Shown here piece after piece: positions 1 through 7,933 of a stretch of 64,000 bases of DNA (positions are counted from its first letter, which is position 1; each line of letters begins with the position of its first letter). The translations under genes and the position numbers were made by a program. Source of the DNA: a virus. The notes beneath the pieces are model-generated. The model was not told the origin of the DNA. It saw only the letters and a program-made list of their open reading frames with translations, and made no database searches. The stretch spans positions 16,225 to 80,224 of IMG/VR virus record IMGVR_UViG_3300034351_000048; one strand, 5' to 3'.

Positions 1-161
1 AGTCGAATTTCCATTATGAAATTCTTTGTGTATATAGTGTTATTTATAATATCTTTAGATAAATCTTGATTAATCTCTATAAAATCTCCACTTCTTTTCA
101 GTTCGTATAAATCTTTTATGAATTTTTGTGAAATATCATATCTTTCTTTTAATGTTTTCAT
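1..161 (-). CDS. Hypothetical protein, partial (C-terminus outside window)
   Basis: A minus-strand frame starts with ATG at 161 behind a strong GGAGGAAAAA ribosome binding site and stays open to the edge of the window, giving at least 53 residues (begins MKTLKERYDI). The start overlaps the TGA stop of the upstream gene (ATGA), so translation is probably coupled. The visible part is charged and helical with no recognisable domain. It is the last visible gene of the leftward operon from the promoter at 750-778. Confidence 0.7.
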   Translation of the reverse strand, partial: MKTLKERYDISQKFIKDLYELKRSGDFIEINQDLSKDIINNTIYTKNFIMEIR

Positions 162-448
162 TTTTCCTCCAATTTTTTAATATATTTGTCAAAATTTGTG
201 TAAATTTTAGGGAGAATCTTAAAGTTTATTATATCATTTACATTTACTTCAAATTCCCCTAATATATGATCCTCATAATCACTCAAGATAAGATTATTTA
301 AAGCATTTTTTATTAATTTATTTCTTTTTTCTTTTAAGTTTGTAGATATATTTTCTTTGTTTTCATGTAAACTTTGAAATATTATTATCTCAAAATTCAC
401 CAACTCGGTTATTTTTGTTTCAATATTAGATACTATTTCACTAATCAT
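158..448 (-). CDS. Hypothetical protein, 96 aa
   Basis: ATG at 448 follows a GGAGGA ribosome binding site. The protein has a Lys/Glu-rich helical centre that may be a short coiled coil, and ends in EEK. It overlaps its neighbours at both ends (448 with 441, 158 with 161), the tight packing of a co-translated phage operon. I recognise no family. Confidence 0.7.
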   Translation of the reverse strand: MISEIVSNIETKITELVNFEIIIFQSLHENKENISTNLKEKRNKLIKNALNNLILSDYEDHILGEFEVNVNDIINFKILPKIYTNFDKYIKKLEEK

Positions 449-707
449 AGATCAAATCCTCCATTGTTTCATAAAGTTTATTATTATTGTCAGTTGATAA
501 TGTAGGATTGAATTTCATATATTTATCTTTGAAGTTACTTAAGAAGTCGATAGAAAAAACCCATAATTTATTGTCAGAGAAAGATAAATATACTTTTTGT
601 TGGTTTATAACGGTTACTTTGATATTATAATAACCTTTTTTGAACAAATAATTCATGTTGTCATGTATTAATTTTGTTTGTTCGTAAGATAATTCTTGAT
701 TTTCCAT
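441..707 (-). CDS. Hypothetical protein, 88 aa
   Basis: First gene of the leftward operon from the promoter at 750-778. ATG at 707 is preceded by AGGAG. The composition suggests a small alpha/beta cytoplasmic protein without membrane segments. No domain recognised. It overlaps the next gene by 8 bases. Confidence 0.7.
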   Translation of the reverse strand: MENQELSYEQTKLIHDNMNYLFKKGYYNIKVTVINQQKVYLSFSDNKLWVFSIDFLSNFKDKYMKFNPTLSTDNNNKLYETMEDLIYD

Positions 708-749
708 TTTTTAATCTCCTATTTTTTATTTTCTAATCTATATGTTATA

Positions 750-778
750 AATATACTAATATAATTATAAAAAGTCAA
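750..778 (-). promoter_or_regulatory. Sigma70-type promoter of the recurrent phage motif
   Basis: On the minus strand -35 TTGACT (778-773) and -10 TATATT (755-750) are separated by 17 bases, with the longer shared context TTGACTTTTTATAAT seen at 37334, 45053, 49239 and 58716. It points at the operon 707 to 1. I see nothing else in 779-894. Confidence 0.75.
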
Positions 779-894
779 CACTTTTGTAAAATATTTTTAA
801 AATAAATTTGAATTTTTTATTTAATGTTTTGTGTGTTTGCTTATTAGAAAAGTAAAATGGGTGGAATTAGAAAAATTAAAAAAGAAATTTTATG

Positions 895-1644
895 TTATTT
901 TTTGTATTCTTTGGCTACTTTCTTTCGTATATATTCAAACCCTTTTTTAGTAACTAAAGTTACGGGTTTATTTCCAACTTCTTTAATCATTTTCTCTTTA
1001 ACTTTGAAATATCCAAGTTCAATATAAGGTTGTTTAGGAACATTTGAACCATTCAGCATAAACAATATCTCTTCTTCTCTTAAGAACTTGAATAATCTTA
1101 CAACTCCAATATCAATGCCTTTACTACTTAACAACTTTGCAACTTCATTCATAGTCATTAAATTTTCATCATTCATAAAATCGTCGTAAGAATTTGCTTT
1201 TGGTAAAAGAACTTGTTTCTCAGCTTCTAATTTTTCATTTTCAAGTGCTAATCTTCCAGCTTCTAAGAGGGCTTCGGCATAGGATTGTGGAATGTTATAT
1301 TGTTTTTCTTGTATTTCTTTTAATTTAAAATAACTTTTAACAAGTTTATTATACACATCCCATGCTTCGGATGTACCAATACTTTTAGCGTGTTTCAAAG
1401 CTCCTGATTCTGTCCATAAGTATATAGGTCTTTGAGAATTCTCACTATTCGAAAATTTCGAATATTCTTTATTGGACTTAGAAATAAGTATATAATCGAT
1501 GTTTTCAGTATATTGATTTTTATTATTATTGAAATTTTGTTGGATTTTTATTGGTTTAACACCATAAAATTCTGCTAATTCTTTAGTTGTTAAGACTATT
1601 TTTTCTTTATATTGTTTTTGATTTAATTTTGTTAGGTCTGTCAT
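895..1644 (-). CDS. Phage antirepressor, ORF6N N-terminal plus KilAC (ANT) C-terminal domain
   Basis: The 249-residue protein opens with an ORF6N-type DNA-binding domain (about residues 10-110; motifs LTTKELAEFYGV and PIYLWTESGALKHAKSIGT) followed by a linker helix and a KilAC domain (about 140-249; MTMNEVAKLLSSKGI, RLFKFLREE, TKKGFEYI). Proteins of this type relieve repression or set the lysis-lysogeny choice, but the target here is unknown. The N-terminal 110 residues are a close paralogue of the gene at 36144-36914. Translation is predicted to be controlled by the structured leader at 1645-1769; the start follows GGAGT inside that leader. Confidence 0.9.
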   Translation of the reverse strand: MTDLTKLNQKQYKEKIVLTTKELAEFYGVKPIKIQQNFNNNKNQYTENIDYILISKSNKEYSKFSNSENSQRPIYLWTESGALKHAKSIGTSEAWDVYNKLVKSYFKLKEIQEKQYNIPQSYAEALLEAGRLALENEKLEAEKQVLLPKANSYDDFMNDENLMTMNEVAKLLSSKGIDIGVVRLFKFLREEEILFMLNGSNVPKQPYIELGYFKVKEKMIKEVGNKPVTLVTKKGFEYIRKKVAKEYKK

Positions 1645-1769
1645 AATTAGACTCCATCAACTATAAAAAACGCTCATTCACCAAAGGTAAACGTAACCAC
1701 AGCATTTAAATATAGTTAATGGATCAAAGAGGGTGGTTATTTCTCTTAAATCCATTAAAATAACTATAC
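1645..1769 (-). ncRNA. c4-like structured antirepressor leader 1 (stem, pseudoknot, RBS-sequestering strand)
   Basis: Minus strand. The predicted transcript starts 1-2 bases before a long stem: 5' strand 1768-1743, loop 1742-1732, 3' strand 1731-1711 (blocks TAATGGAT/ATCCATTA, AAGAG/CTCTT, TATAGT/ACTATA). Loop bases TAACCAC (1739-1733) are exactly complementary to GTGGTTA (1700-1694). The 3' strand TCCATTAACTATA (1723-1711) can also pair over 13 bases, with one G-U, to TATAGTTGATGGA (1665-1653), which carries the ribosome binding site. A small hairpin TTTACC/GGTGAA lies between. Structure is read from the sequence; function is inferred by analogy to P1/P7 c4 RNA. Confidence 0.75.
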
Positions 1770-1775
1770 AAATAA

Positions 1776-1803
1776 AATATAACATATTTATTTTAAAAGT
1801 CAA
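1776..1803 (-). promoter_or_regulatory. Promoter of antirepressor leader 1
   Basis: -35 TTGACT at 1803-1798, 16-base spacer, -10 TATATT at 1781-1776. The -35 hexamer overlaps the TGA stop of the upstream gene. The expected start near 1769 places the leader stem at the very 5' end of the RNA, as in leaders 3 and 5. Confidence 0.75.
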
Positions 1804-2093
1804 ATATTTAAGTTTAATTTTTTGAACCTCTCATCATTTATAACTTTATTTAGAGCTATTTTAAATAGCCTTGTAACATTCGATTTGTTACATTTTAAGA
1901 CCTTACTTATTCGAACATTCGAGTAATTTTCAAATACACGTAATCCGAATGCTAATTCTTGTTTTTCACTTAACTTTTCATCAATAATATCCTGAATTGT
2001 ATGCTTATTTGTTTTATCTTTGAAAAGTTGTCTTATTATATCAATTTTTTTTAATGTGCTTAAATTTTCCATGTTTTCTAACGTATTTTCCAT
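1800..2093 (-). CDS. Sigma-70 region 4-like HTH protein, 97 aa
   Basis: After about 40 residues the sequence matches the pattern of sigma region 4: LSEKQELAFGLRVFENYSN, then a helix-turn-helix ISKVLKCNKSNVTRLFKIAL. It lacks region 2, so it is more likely a small DNA-binding regulator (ArpU or YlxM-like class) than a full sigma factor. ATG at 2093 follows AAAGGAGA. Last gene of the four-gene operon 3341 to 1800. Confidence 0.7.
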   Translation of the reverse strand: MENTLENMENLSTLKKIDIIRQLFKDKTNKHTIQDIIDEKLSEKQELAFGLRVFENYSNVRISKVLKCNKSNVTRLFKIALNKVINDERFKKLNLNI

Positions 2094-2112
2094 TAAAATA
2101 TATCTCCTTTTA

Positions 2113-2562
2113 TTAAATTTTAGACCATTTTATTAAGCCCGTTAAGAATTCTACTAATTCACTTCTTTTTATTATAATTTCACTTTCCCTACTGAAAGCC
2201 CCGGATGCTATTTTTATATATTCAGATTTTTTAGGTTCAAAAGAATCTATAAAAGTACCTCTTATGGATGTTCCCCATGATATTTTATCATATAAGAAAG
2301 GCATATTGACCATTATAATGTAATTTTTGTAGTTCTTTTCGTTTTCTATATAGTGAAAAGTATCCTTATAAAGAATAGCTTCTAATACTTCGAGCATATC
2401 TTTTGCTAACATCTCATCCATTTCTCCATCATAGGTAGTAAAATCAAAAATTTCATTCCCTAAATGTTCTAATTTGCTATAATCGTCACCACCAACACAT
2501 GGATCATTTACCCAATCTTGGTAGTTTTTTTCAAGCATTTCAATATAATCATTCTCACTCAT
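2113..2562 (-). CDS. Conserved-looking phage hypothetical, 149 aa
   Basis: An acidic cytoplasmic protein. The N-terminal third (DPCVGGDDYSKLEHLGNEIF followed by TTYDGEMDEMLAKDMLEV) looks like a conserved motif block of phage proteins of unknown function; the C-terminal half is alpha/beta. No membrane segment or signal peptide. Third of four genes in the leftward early operon. I assign no function. Confidence 0.65.
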   Translation of the reverse strand: MSENDYIEMLEKNYQDWVNDPCVGGDDYSKLEHLGNEIFDFTTYDGEMDEMLAKDMLEVLEAILYKDTFHYIENEKNYKNYIIMVNMPFLYDKISWGTSIRGTFIDSFEPKKSEYIKIASGAFSRESEIIIKRSELVEFLTGLIKWSKI

Positions 2563-2580
2563 ATAAACACCTTCTATAAA

Positions 2581-3060
2581 TCATATTTTTTTTAACGTTT
2601 CAGATAAAAAATCTTTAGTTTTTTCTTCTTTTGATTTTATTAGAGCTTCTTCTTTTTCCTTTTCTTCTATATATTCGTCATACAACTTTATTGATTCTGG
2701 AATAGCTTCTTTGAAGATATTAAGTATTGTTTCAATAGATTTTTCATTTAAATAAGGATTAATAGAAGATTCCTCCCAAAATTCTTCATGTTTATAATAT
2801 TCAGTAAATCCTTTATCTTCTACATTTAGTTTAACATCTGGATTAGTAGGGTTATAATAATTCATTATCAACTCAATTTTTTCATCTAATTGGAATTTAT
2901 ATACATATTTGTTACCACTACACTCTCTATAAAAGTCAAACATTCCTTTTTTATAATATGGATATGGTAAATGGCAATTATATTTTTTCAAATGTTTAGC
3001 TCTAAATTTATCAAAAACGGTTTTAATTATACTAACATAATTTATATCACTATTATTCAT
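2581..3060 (-). CDS. Hypothetical protein, 159 aa
   Basis: Charged protein with aromatic-rich N-terminal half and a Lys/Glu coiled-coil-like helix around residues 125-150. Its start overlaps the end of the upstream gene by 4 bases, so translation is coupled. No family recognised. Confidence 0.65.
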   Translation of the reverse strand: MNNSDINYVSIIKTVFDKFRAKHLKKYNCHLPYPYYKKGMFDFYRECSGNKYVYKFQLDEKIELIMNYYNPTNPDVKLNVEDKGFTEYYKHEEFWEESSINPYLNEKSIETILNIFKEAIPESIKLYDEYIEEKEKEEALIKSKEEKTKDFLSETLKKI

Positions 3061-3341
3061 TTAAGCCTCTCTATGAATTTATCTAAATACAATATTTTTT
3101 CATCAGATTCTAAAAAATCTATAAATTTTAGGTTCAAAACATCCAATTTTAAATTTAAACTATCGGTTTTATTATGGCATCCAAATACCTTGATCTCTAT
3201 ATCAAGTTTTTTATTAATAAATTCTAACCATATACTAAATTTCTTACATGGTTCTAACATAGGGATTTCATAAATTATAAAATTAAAATTTATCAAATTA
3301 TCTAAATTATATACAACATCATTAATAATAATGAATCGCAT
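3057..3341 (-). CDS. Hypothetical protein, 94 aa
   Basis: First gene of the leftward operon diverging from the late genes. ATG at 3341 follows TTGGAGG. Alternating hydrophobic beta-type sequence with two Cys (around residues 32 and 54). No recognisable domain. Confidence 0.65.
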   Translation of the reverse strand: MRFIIINDVVYNLDNLINFNFIIYEIPMLEPCKKFSIWLEFINKKLDIEIKVFGCHNKTDSLNLKLDVLNLKFIDFLESDEKILYLDKFIERLK

Positions 3342-3473
3342 TCAAACCTCCAAAATTCATGAATATACTATAAAAATAATAAAAAATTTACAAAAATACA
3401 AAAAATTTTACAAAAAAATTTGTTTTAATTTAAAAGTGTTATTATTTTAATATATATAGTTAAAGGAATTTTA
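3342..3473. promoter_or_regulatory. Divergent early/late intergenic region with possible late promoter element
   Basis: 132 AT-rich bases between divergent operons. On the plus strand ATATAGTTAAA (3454-3464) sits just before the terminase gene, and the same 11 bases occur at 7904-7914 just before the protease gene. This may be a late promoter or start-site element. On the minus strand TTGTAA followed 15 bases later by TATAGT is a weak sigma70-type candidate. Confidence 0.4.
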
Positions 3474-5177
3474 ATGATTGATGTTTTTAATAAGTTATTA
3501 CAAATAAACTCAGGTAAAAAGATATCTTTAAGTAAGAAAGAGATACAACAATTACCTATAGAATTACAATATGAGTTATATAAACAACGTATTGATTATT
3601 TTACGAGGGATTTTTTAGATTTATTTCTATATAAGCACCATAGGCGGTGGATTAATCATATAGACACACATAAAAATTCTTTATTAATGGCTCCAAGAGA
3701 TCACGGTAAAAGTGAAACAGTGGGTAAAGCATTAGTTACACATAAGATATGTTTTAATCTTAATATACGAATTTTATTTATATCTGAAACAGTAGATAGT
3801 GTAGCGTTAAAATCTTTAAATCAAGTAAGACACGAATTAGAATTTAATGTAGAATTATTGGAATTTTTTAGAAAATATTATAAAAATCCAAGTTTTTCTT
3901 TTAGATTAAGAGGTAATACGTGGACTCAATCAGATTTTTTAGTAAATAGAACAAAGAACTTGAAAGAAAACACTGTTCACGCAGCTGGGGCTAAGACATC
4001 TATTACAGGCCAACATTATGATTTGATTATATGCGATGATATTATATCTGATAAGAGTGTAAGAGTAGAGAAACAAAGGGAAATTTTAAGAGAATGGTTT
4101 TCTAAAACATTAATAAACTTATTAGTAGATACAGAAGATTCTAAAATATGTGTAATAGGAACTCCAAAACATTATGATGATATATATAAAACATTAGAAG
4201 AGGGAAATGTATTTTCTGTATTAAGAGACAAAGCTATTATAGAAGGTGATTTAAATTCTGAGTATTATCAATATATTATAGATGAAAAAAATGATAGTGT
4301 GAAGGTTGTATTTCCACATGAAGAAGATAAATTAAGATATAAATTATTATGGCCTTATAATGAGAAAACAGGGCATGGTAAAACTATAGAAGCTTTATTA
4401 TTAAAAAAATATACGATGGACTCTATTGATCCAGGTCAATTCACACGTGAAATTCAGTGTGAAATTCTTGATGATGATTTATCTCTTTTTAGTTATTCTT
4501 TATTAGATTCGGCTAAAGACATACATCTTTCTTATATAGATGATATAAAAGAATTACCTAATTGGTATAGTAGTAAAAACATTCGATATATAATTCAATC
4601 TTGGGATTTGGCAGTAGTGTCTGATAAAAATAGAGCTACTCAAAGAGACACCGATTATACAGTTGGGATTACTTTTGGATTAGATGAGAATTTCAATAAA
4701 TATCTTTTAAATATATTTAGAGATCGTGGATTATCTCAATATGACTTAAAATCTAAAATATTTGAATTAGCAACTATTTTTAACCCTGATGCGGTTATAA
4801 TCGAAAGAAATGCGGCTCAAGATTTTATGGTTCAAGAATTGGCTGCGAGTACTAATATTCCTATATACCCACATACAACTACTAAAATGAATAAAAGCGA
4901 TAGTCTAAGAGGTCTTTTACAATTATGGCATACAAACTTATATAACCATAAGATAAAATTTCCTTATCATACAATGCAAGATAAGCGTAAAACAGATATT
5001 ATTTTTAATGAGTTACATCGATATGGAAGTGAAAAACACGATGATACTATAATGTCTATATGGTTTACGTTGTATTTTATAAGTAATAGTGAATTAATGA
5101 AAGCTTATAGAGAAACCCATGCTTTTCAGAGACCTACAAGGTCAAATAGACCGCAAATCCAAAGAGGGAAGCTATAA
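3474..5177 (+). CDS. Terminase large subunit
   Basis: ATPase-nuclease motor that packages DNA into the prohead. Walker A-like APRDHGKS at about residues 73-80, Walker B YDLIICDDI at about 180-190, then the RNase H-like nuclease: SWDLAVVSD (about 377), VIIERNAAQDF (about 440) and HDDTIMSIW (about 522), which supply the acidic metal ligands. Length 567 is normal for the family. ATG follows AAAGGA. It heads the rightward structural operon; the stop overlaps the next start. No small-subunit gene lies beside it; the gene at 63124 is one possible candidate. Confidence 0.95.
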   Translation: MIDVFNKLLQINSGKKISLSKKEIQQLPIELQYELYKQRIDYFTRDFLDLFLYKHHRRWINHIDTHKNSLLMAPRDHGKSETVGKALVTHKICFNLNIRILFISETVDSVALKSLNQVRHELEFNVELLEFFRKYYKNPSFSFRLRGNTWTQSDFLVNRTKNLKENTVHAAGAKTSITGQHYDLIICDDIISDKSVRVEKQREILREWFSKTLINLLVDTEDSKICVIGTPKHYDDIYKTLEEGNVFSVLRDKAIIEGDLNSEYYQYIIDEKNDSVKVVFPHEEDKLRYKLLWPYNEKTGHGKTIEALLLKKYTMDSIDPGQFTREIQCEILDDDLSLFSYSLLDSAKDIHLSYIDDIKELPNWYSSKNIRYIIQSWDLAVVSDKNRATQRDTDYTVGITFGLDENFNKYLLNIFRDRGLSQYDLKSKIFELATIFNPDAVIIERNAAQDFMVQELAASTNIPIYPHTTTKMNKSDSLRGLLQLWHTNLYNHKIKFPYHTMQDKRKTDIIFNELHRYGSEKHDDTIMSIWFTLYFISNSELMKAYRETHAFQRPTRSNRPQIQRGKL

Positions 5178-5476
5178 TGAAATACAAATATTTTAGATAT
5201 ATAGAATCAGGTGTTATACAACCCCTTGATGATTTAGATAATATTAAAGAATTAAAGAAAGATAGGAATATAGAATTATTATCCACACACCAAATTCAAG
5301 AAGAAATTTATGAAGTTATAAAAGAAACAAGGTTATTGTATAAAATTAGGAATAAAAAGAAATTGCTTGAAACTTGTATTGAACGTGTTAATTTTTATGT
5401 AGGATTAGATTTTGATGAATTTGATAAAGAATTTTCATGTTTTTACAACTATATCGTATCTAAAATATACACGTAA
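5177..5476 (+). CDS. Hypothetical protein, 99 aa
   Basis: Starts on the terminase stop (TAATG overlap), so it is translationally coupled. Mostly helical and charged, no membrane segment. Small proteins in this position may take part in packaging, but nothing in the sequence proves it. Confidence 0.6.
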   Translation: MKYKYFRYIESGVIQPLDDLDNIKELKKDRNIELLSTHQIQEEIYEVIKETRLLYKIRNKKKLLETCIERVNFYVGLDFDEFDKEFSCFYNYIVSKIYT

Positions 5477-5541
5477 TTATTTTAAATTTTAAATTTATTA
5501 TAATTTTAATTATATTTATAAACAAAATAAAGGATGGAAAT

Positions 5542-5781
5542 ATGGATACAAATAAAACTTTTATATGGGATTTGTTTTTTAAGTTGTTTGATACAGCAGT
5601 AGGAACAATTATAATAATGGCTTGTTATTTTAGCTATTATTTAACATTAGAAATTCAAGAATGTATACAAGCAAAAGAATTTTTAACAGGTGAAAACTTT
5701 GTTATGAGCTTAATTTCTTTAGGTGTATTAATTGGAAGTATTGTAACAGCTGTTAAAAAGACAGTAGATAAGAATGCTTGA
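5542..5781 (+). CDS. Small membrane protein with two TM segments, 79 aa
   Basis: Two hydrophobic helices (about residues 18-33 and 52-70) separated by a short polar loop, with a Lys-rich C-terminus. ATG follows AAAGGATGG. Size and topology fit a class II holin, yet it sits between terminase and portal, not beside lysis genes, so holin is only one possibility. Confidence 0.6.
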   Translation: MDTNKTFIWDLFFKLFDTAVGTIIIMACYFSYYLTLEIQECIQAKEFLTGENFVMSLISLGVLIGSIVTAVKKTVDKNA

Positions 5782-5959
5782 AATTAAATGCTGTCATATC
5801 TGTAAATATTTTAAAAAGTGTAAAATTGTAAAACAAATACAGAGAAAAGAATCTAATTTAAAGAAAAAAACTGATTTTGGTAAATTGTTTTGTATAGAAT
5901 TTGAAAAAATAAAAAGGATGGGAAGAGACTATAATGGAAAAGACAGAACAAACGAATAA
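5774..5959 (+). CDS. Cys-rich small protein, possible zinc finger, 61 aa
   Basis: CCHICKYFKKCK near the N-terminus and a further Cys at about residue 41 give a possible zinc-binding cluster. Overlaps both the preceding membrane protein and the portal start. Basic overall. Function unknown. Confidence 0.5.
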   Translation: MLEIKCCHICKYFKKCKIVKQIQRKESNLKKKTDFGKLFCIEFEKIKRMGRDYNGKDRTNE

Positions 5960-7742
5960 AACTAATAGCAATGTAAGACTAAAGGTGATTTCTAAGTCTA
6001 CACAATCAACTTTAGCTACTTATTTTGTAACTTCAAATGATATTGTGGATGGGGGTATTTTAGCTCCCATTTTTAATGAAAATTTGTATGATTTGATAAA
6101 TGATTCAGCCCCTTTCTCAATTTCTATACGAACAATTGCCAAATATACATGCGATAATGGGTTTAAGTTAGTATTAAAACAAAAAGAGCATGAAGAATTG
6201 ATAAAACAAAGTGAAAAATTAAAACGTAGGATAGAAGAATTACAACAACGACAATACAATTTAAATACTGAATTAGAAACAATAAAAAACGAAATTGGCA
6301 AATCCAATAATACAGTTACAAATGATGAAATACTTAAAGCAGAGGAAGATATAACTACACAAATATCTATATTACAGCATGAATTAAACGAGGCCCTCGA
6401 TAAGGAACGCTATGAAGAAGAAATAAGAAAAGAAAAAGCTCATATAGAGAATATACTGAAAAATATTAATCCTGAAAAATCTATAAATACCTTATTAAAA
6501 GAGGGATTAATACAAGGTTTGATTTATGGGTATACCGGATATGAGGTTGTTTTCAATTCTTTAAAAGATAGATTCCAATTAATTAGAATACCTACGCATG
6601 AATTAAGAATAACACAAAGAGATAGGGAATTTACAACATATAAAATTGAAGATGAAAATGGAAATGAAGTAGAAATGGATTGGAGATTTAGGAAATATGT
6701 TCAATATCAAGGAAATTTAGATATAACTGATAGCACTAAGTTTTCTACAGTTTATTTTAAAGATATAAACGATCCAAGAAATTTGAATTACACAACAGGA
6801 GAATATACTACAGAAACTCTACCAGATAATGTAGAAGCTAATCCTTGTATGTTTTTGAATTTTGGTATATTACAAGATAGAGAATACCCTTATCCTATAT
6901 GGTTAGGTGGATTCAATGATATAATGGGTTTCTATTACGCTACAAAATTAAATAAAAACTGGTTTGAAGATGGCATGCTTGTATCTATGGCTGTTGTTGT
7001 CGATGGTGTTCTTGATGAGGATACATACAATGAATTAACCACATTATTAGATTCGGCTAAAGGTATAGAGAACTCGGCAAAACTGATTGTAATAGAAAAC
7101 CTACAAAAGAACAACTCAGGATCTACAGTAGGATTAAATTTTAATTCAGGTATGGATAATAAATTTAATGTGAGTTTTGAAAAATTACCTGCTATGGATT
7201 TAAAAGATGGGCAGTTCTTAGAATACATTAGACAAACAATTAAAAATATTCGTATGTTGTTTAATATCCCTGCTATTTTACTTGGATTAGAAGAAAGTTA
7301 TAACAGAAATACTGCGATAATGGCGGTTGAAATGGCTAATCAGCAGTTTCAATCGTATCGATCCGAATTAGAAAACATGGTAAATAGAATACTTAAAGAA
7401 ATAGGGATAAAATACCATGAATTTAAGCTTAATACTCCAAACATTACCGATTATAAAGAAGTTGTTGAGATGCTTAAACCTTTTATAGAAAATGATATCA
7501 TACCTGTTAAGAATATACATGATATTTTTAATGAAATATTTAATACCGATGTTAAAGTAGAAGGTGAGGAAGATTTATTAATTTCTGAATGGAAAAATGA
7601 ACGTATTACAGAATTTGATAATATGAATAACACGGAAGAATCTAATGAAAATAGCATTGAAATACCTGAAAATGTTCAAAATGAAATCGGTAAAGTGTTA
7701 CAAAAACATAATATAAACTATACATTTTTTAAAATAAAGTAA
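5934..7742 (+). CDS. Portal protein
   Basis: 602 residues, normal for a phage portal, placed between terminase and protease. The body contains LFNIPAILLGLEESYNRNTA and MANQQFQSYRSELENMVNRI, typical of the stem and wing region of Mu/SPP1-type portals. Residues about 80-170 are an unusually long charged coiled coil inserted near the N-terminus. The dodecamer forms the unique vertex for DNA entry and tail attachment. The start overlaps the preceding small gene. Confidence 0.85.
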   Translation: MEKTEQTNKTNSNVRLKVISKSTQSTLATYFVTSNDIVDGGILAPIFNENLYDLINDSAPFSISIRTIAKYTCDNGFKLVLKQKEHEELIKQSEKLKRRIEELQQRQYNLNTELETIKNEIGKSNNTVTNDEILKAEEDITTQISILQHELNEALDKERYEEEIRKEKAHIENILKNINPEKSINTLLKEGLIQGLIYGYTGYEVVFNSLKDRFQLIRIPTHELRITQRDREFTTYKIEDENGNEVEMDWRFRKYVQYQGNLDITDSTKFSTVYFKDINDPRNLNYTTGEYTTETLPDNVEANPCMFLNFGILQDREYPYPIWLGGFNDIMGFYYATKLNKNWFEDGMLVSMAVVVDGVLDEDTYNELTTLLDSAKGIENSAKLIVIENLQKNNSGSTVGLNFNSGMDNKFNVSFEKLPAMDLKDGQFLEYIRQTIKNIRMLFNIPAILLGLEESYNRNTAIMAVEMANQQFQSYRSELENMVNRILKEIGIKYHEFKLNTPNITDYKEVVEMLKPFIENDIIPVKNIHDIFNEIFNTDVKVEGEEDLLISEWKNERITEFDNMNNTEESNENSIEIPENVQNEIGKVLQKHNINYTFFKIK

Positions 7743-7933
7743 TAGAATATATTACTTATCAATCCTTAACGCAAATCTTAAAAAATAATTAAAAAAATTC
7801 AATAATTTTTACAAATCTTTTCAATACAAGGGTATAATACAGTTTAAGTTTGTATATTATATGTTTTTATTTTACTATAGTATATATTAAAATGTTATAT
7901 TACATATAGTTAAATTTAAATTGGAGAAATTCT
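7743..7933 (+). promoter_or_regulatory. Intergenic region before the capsid operon, possible promoters
   Basis: 191 non-coding bases. It holds a small inverted repeat AAGTAAT/ATTACTT at the portal stop, a consensus -10 TATAAT at 7833-7838 without a good -35, and the 11-base element ATATAGTTAAA at 7904-7914 shared with the terminase upstream region. This could allow higher transcription of protease and capsid genes. Confidence 0.4.
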
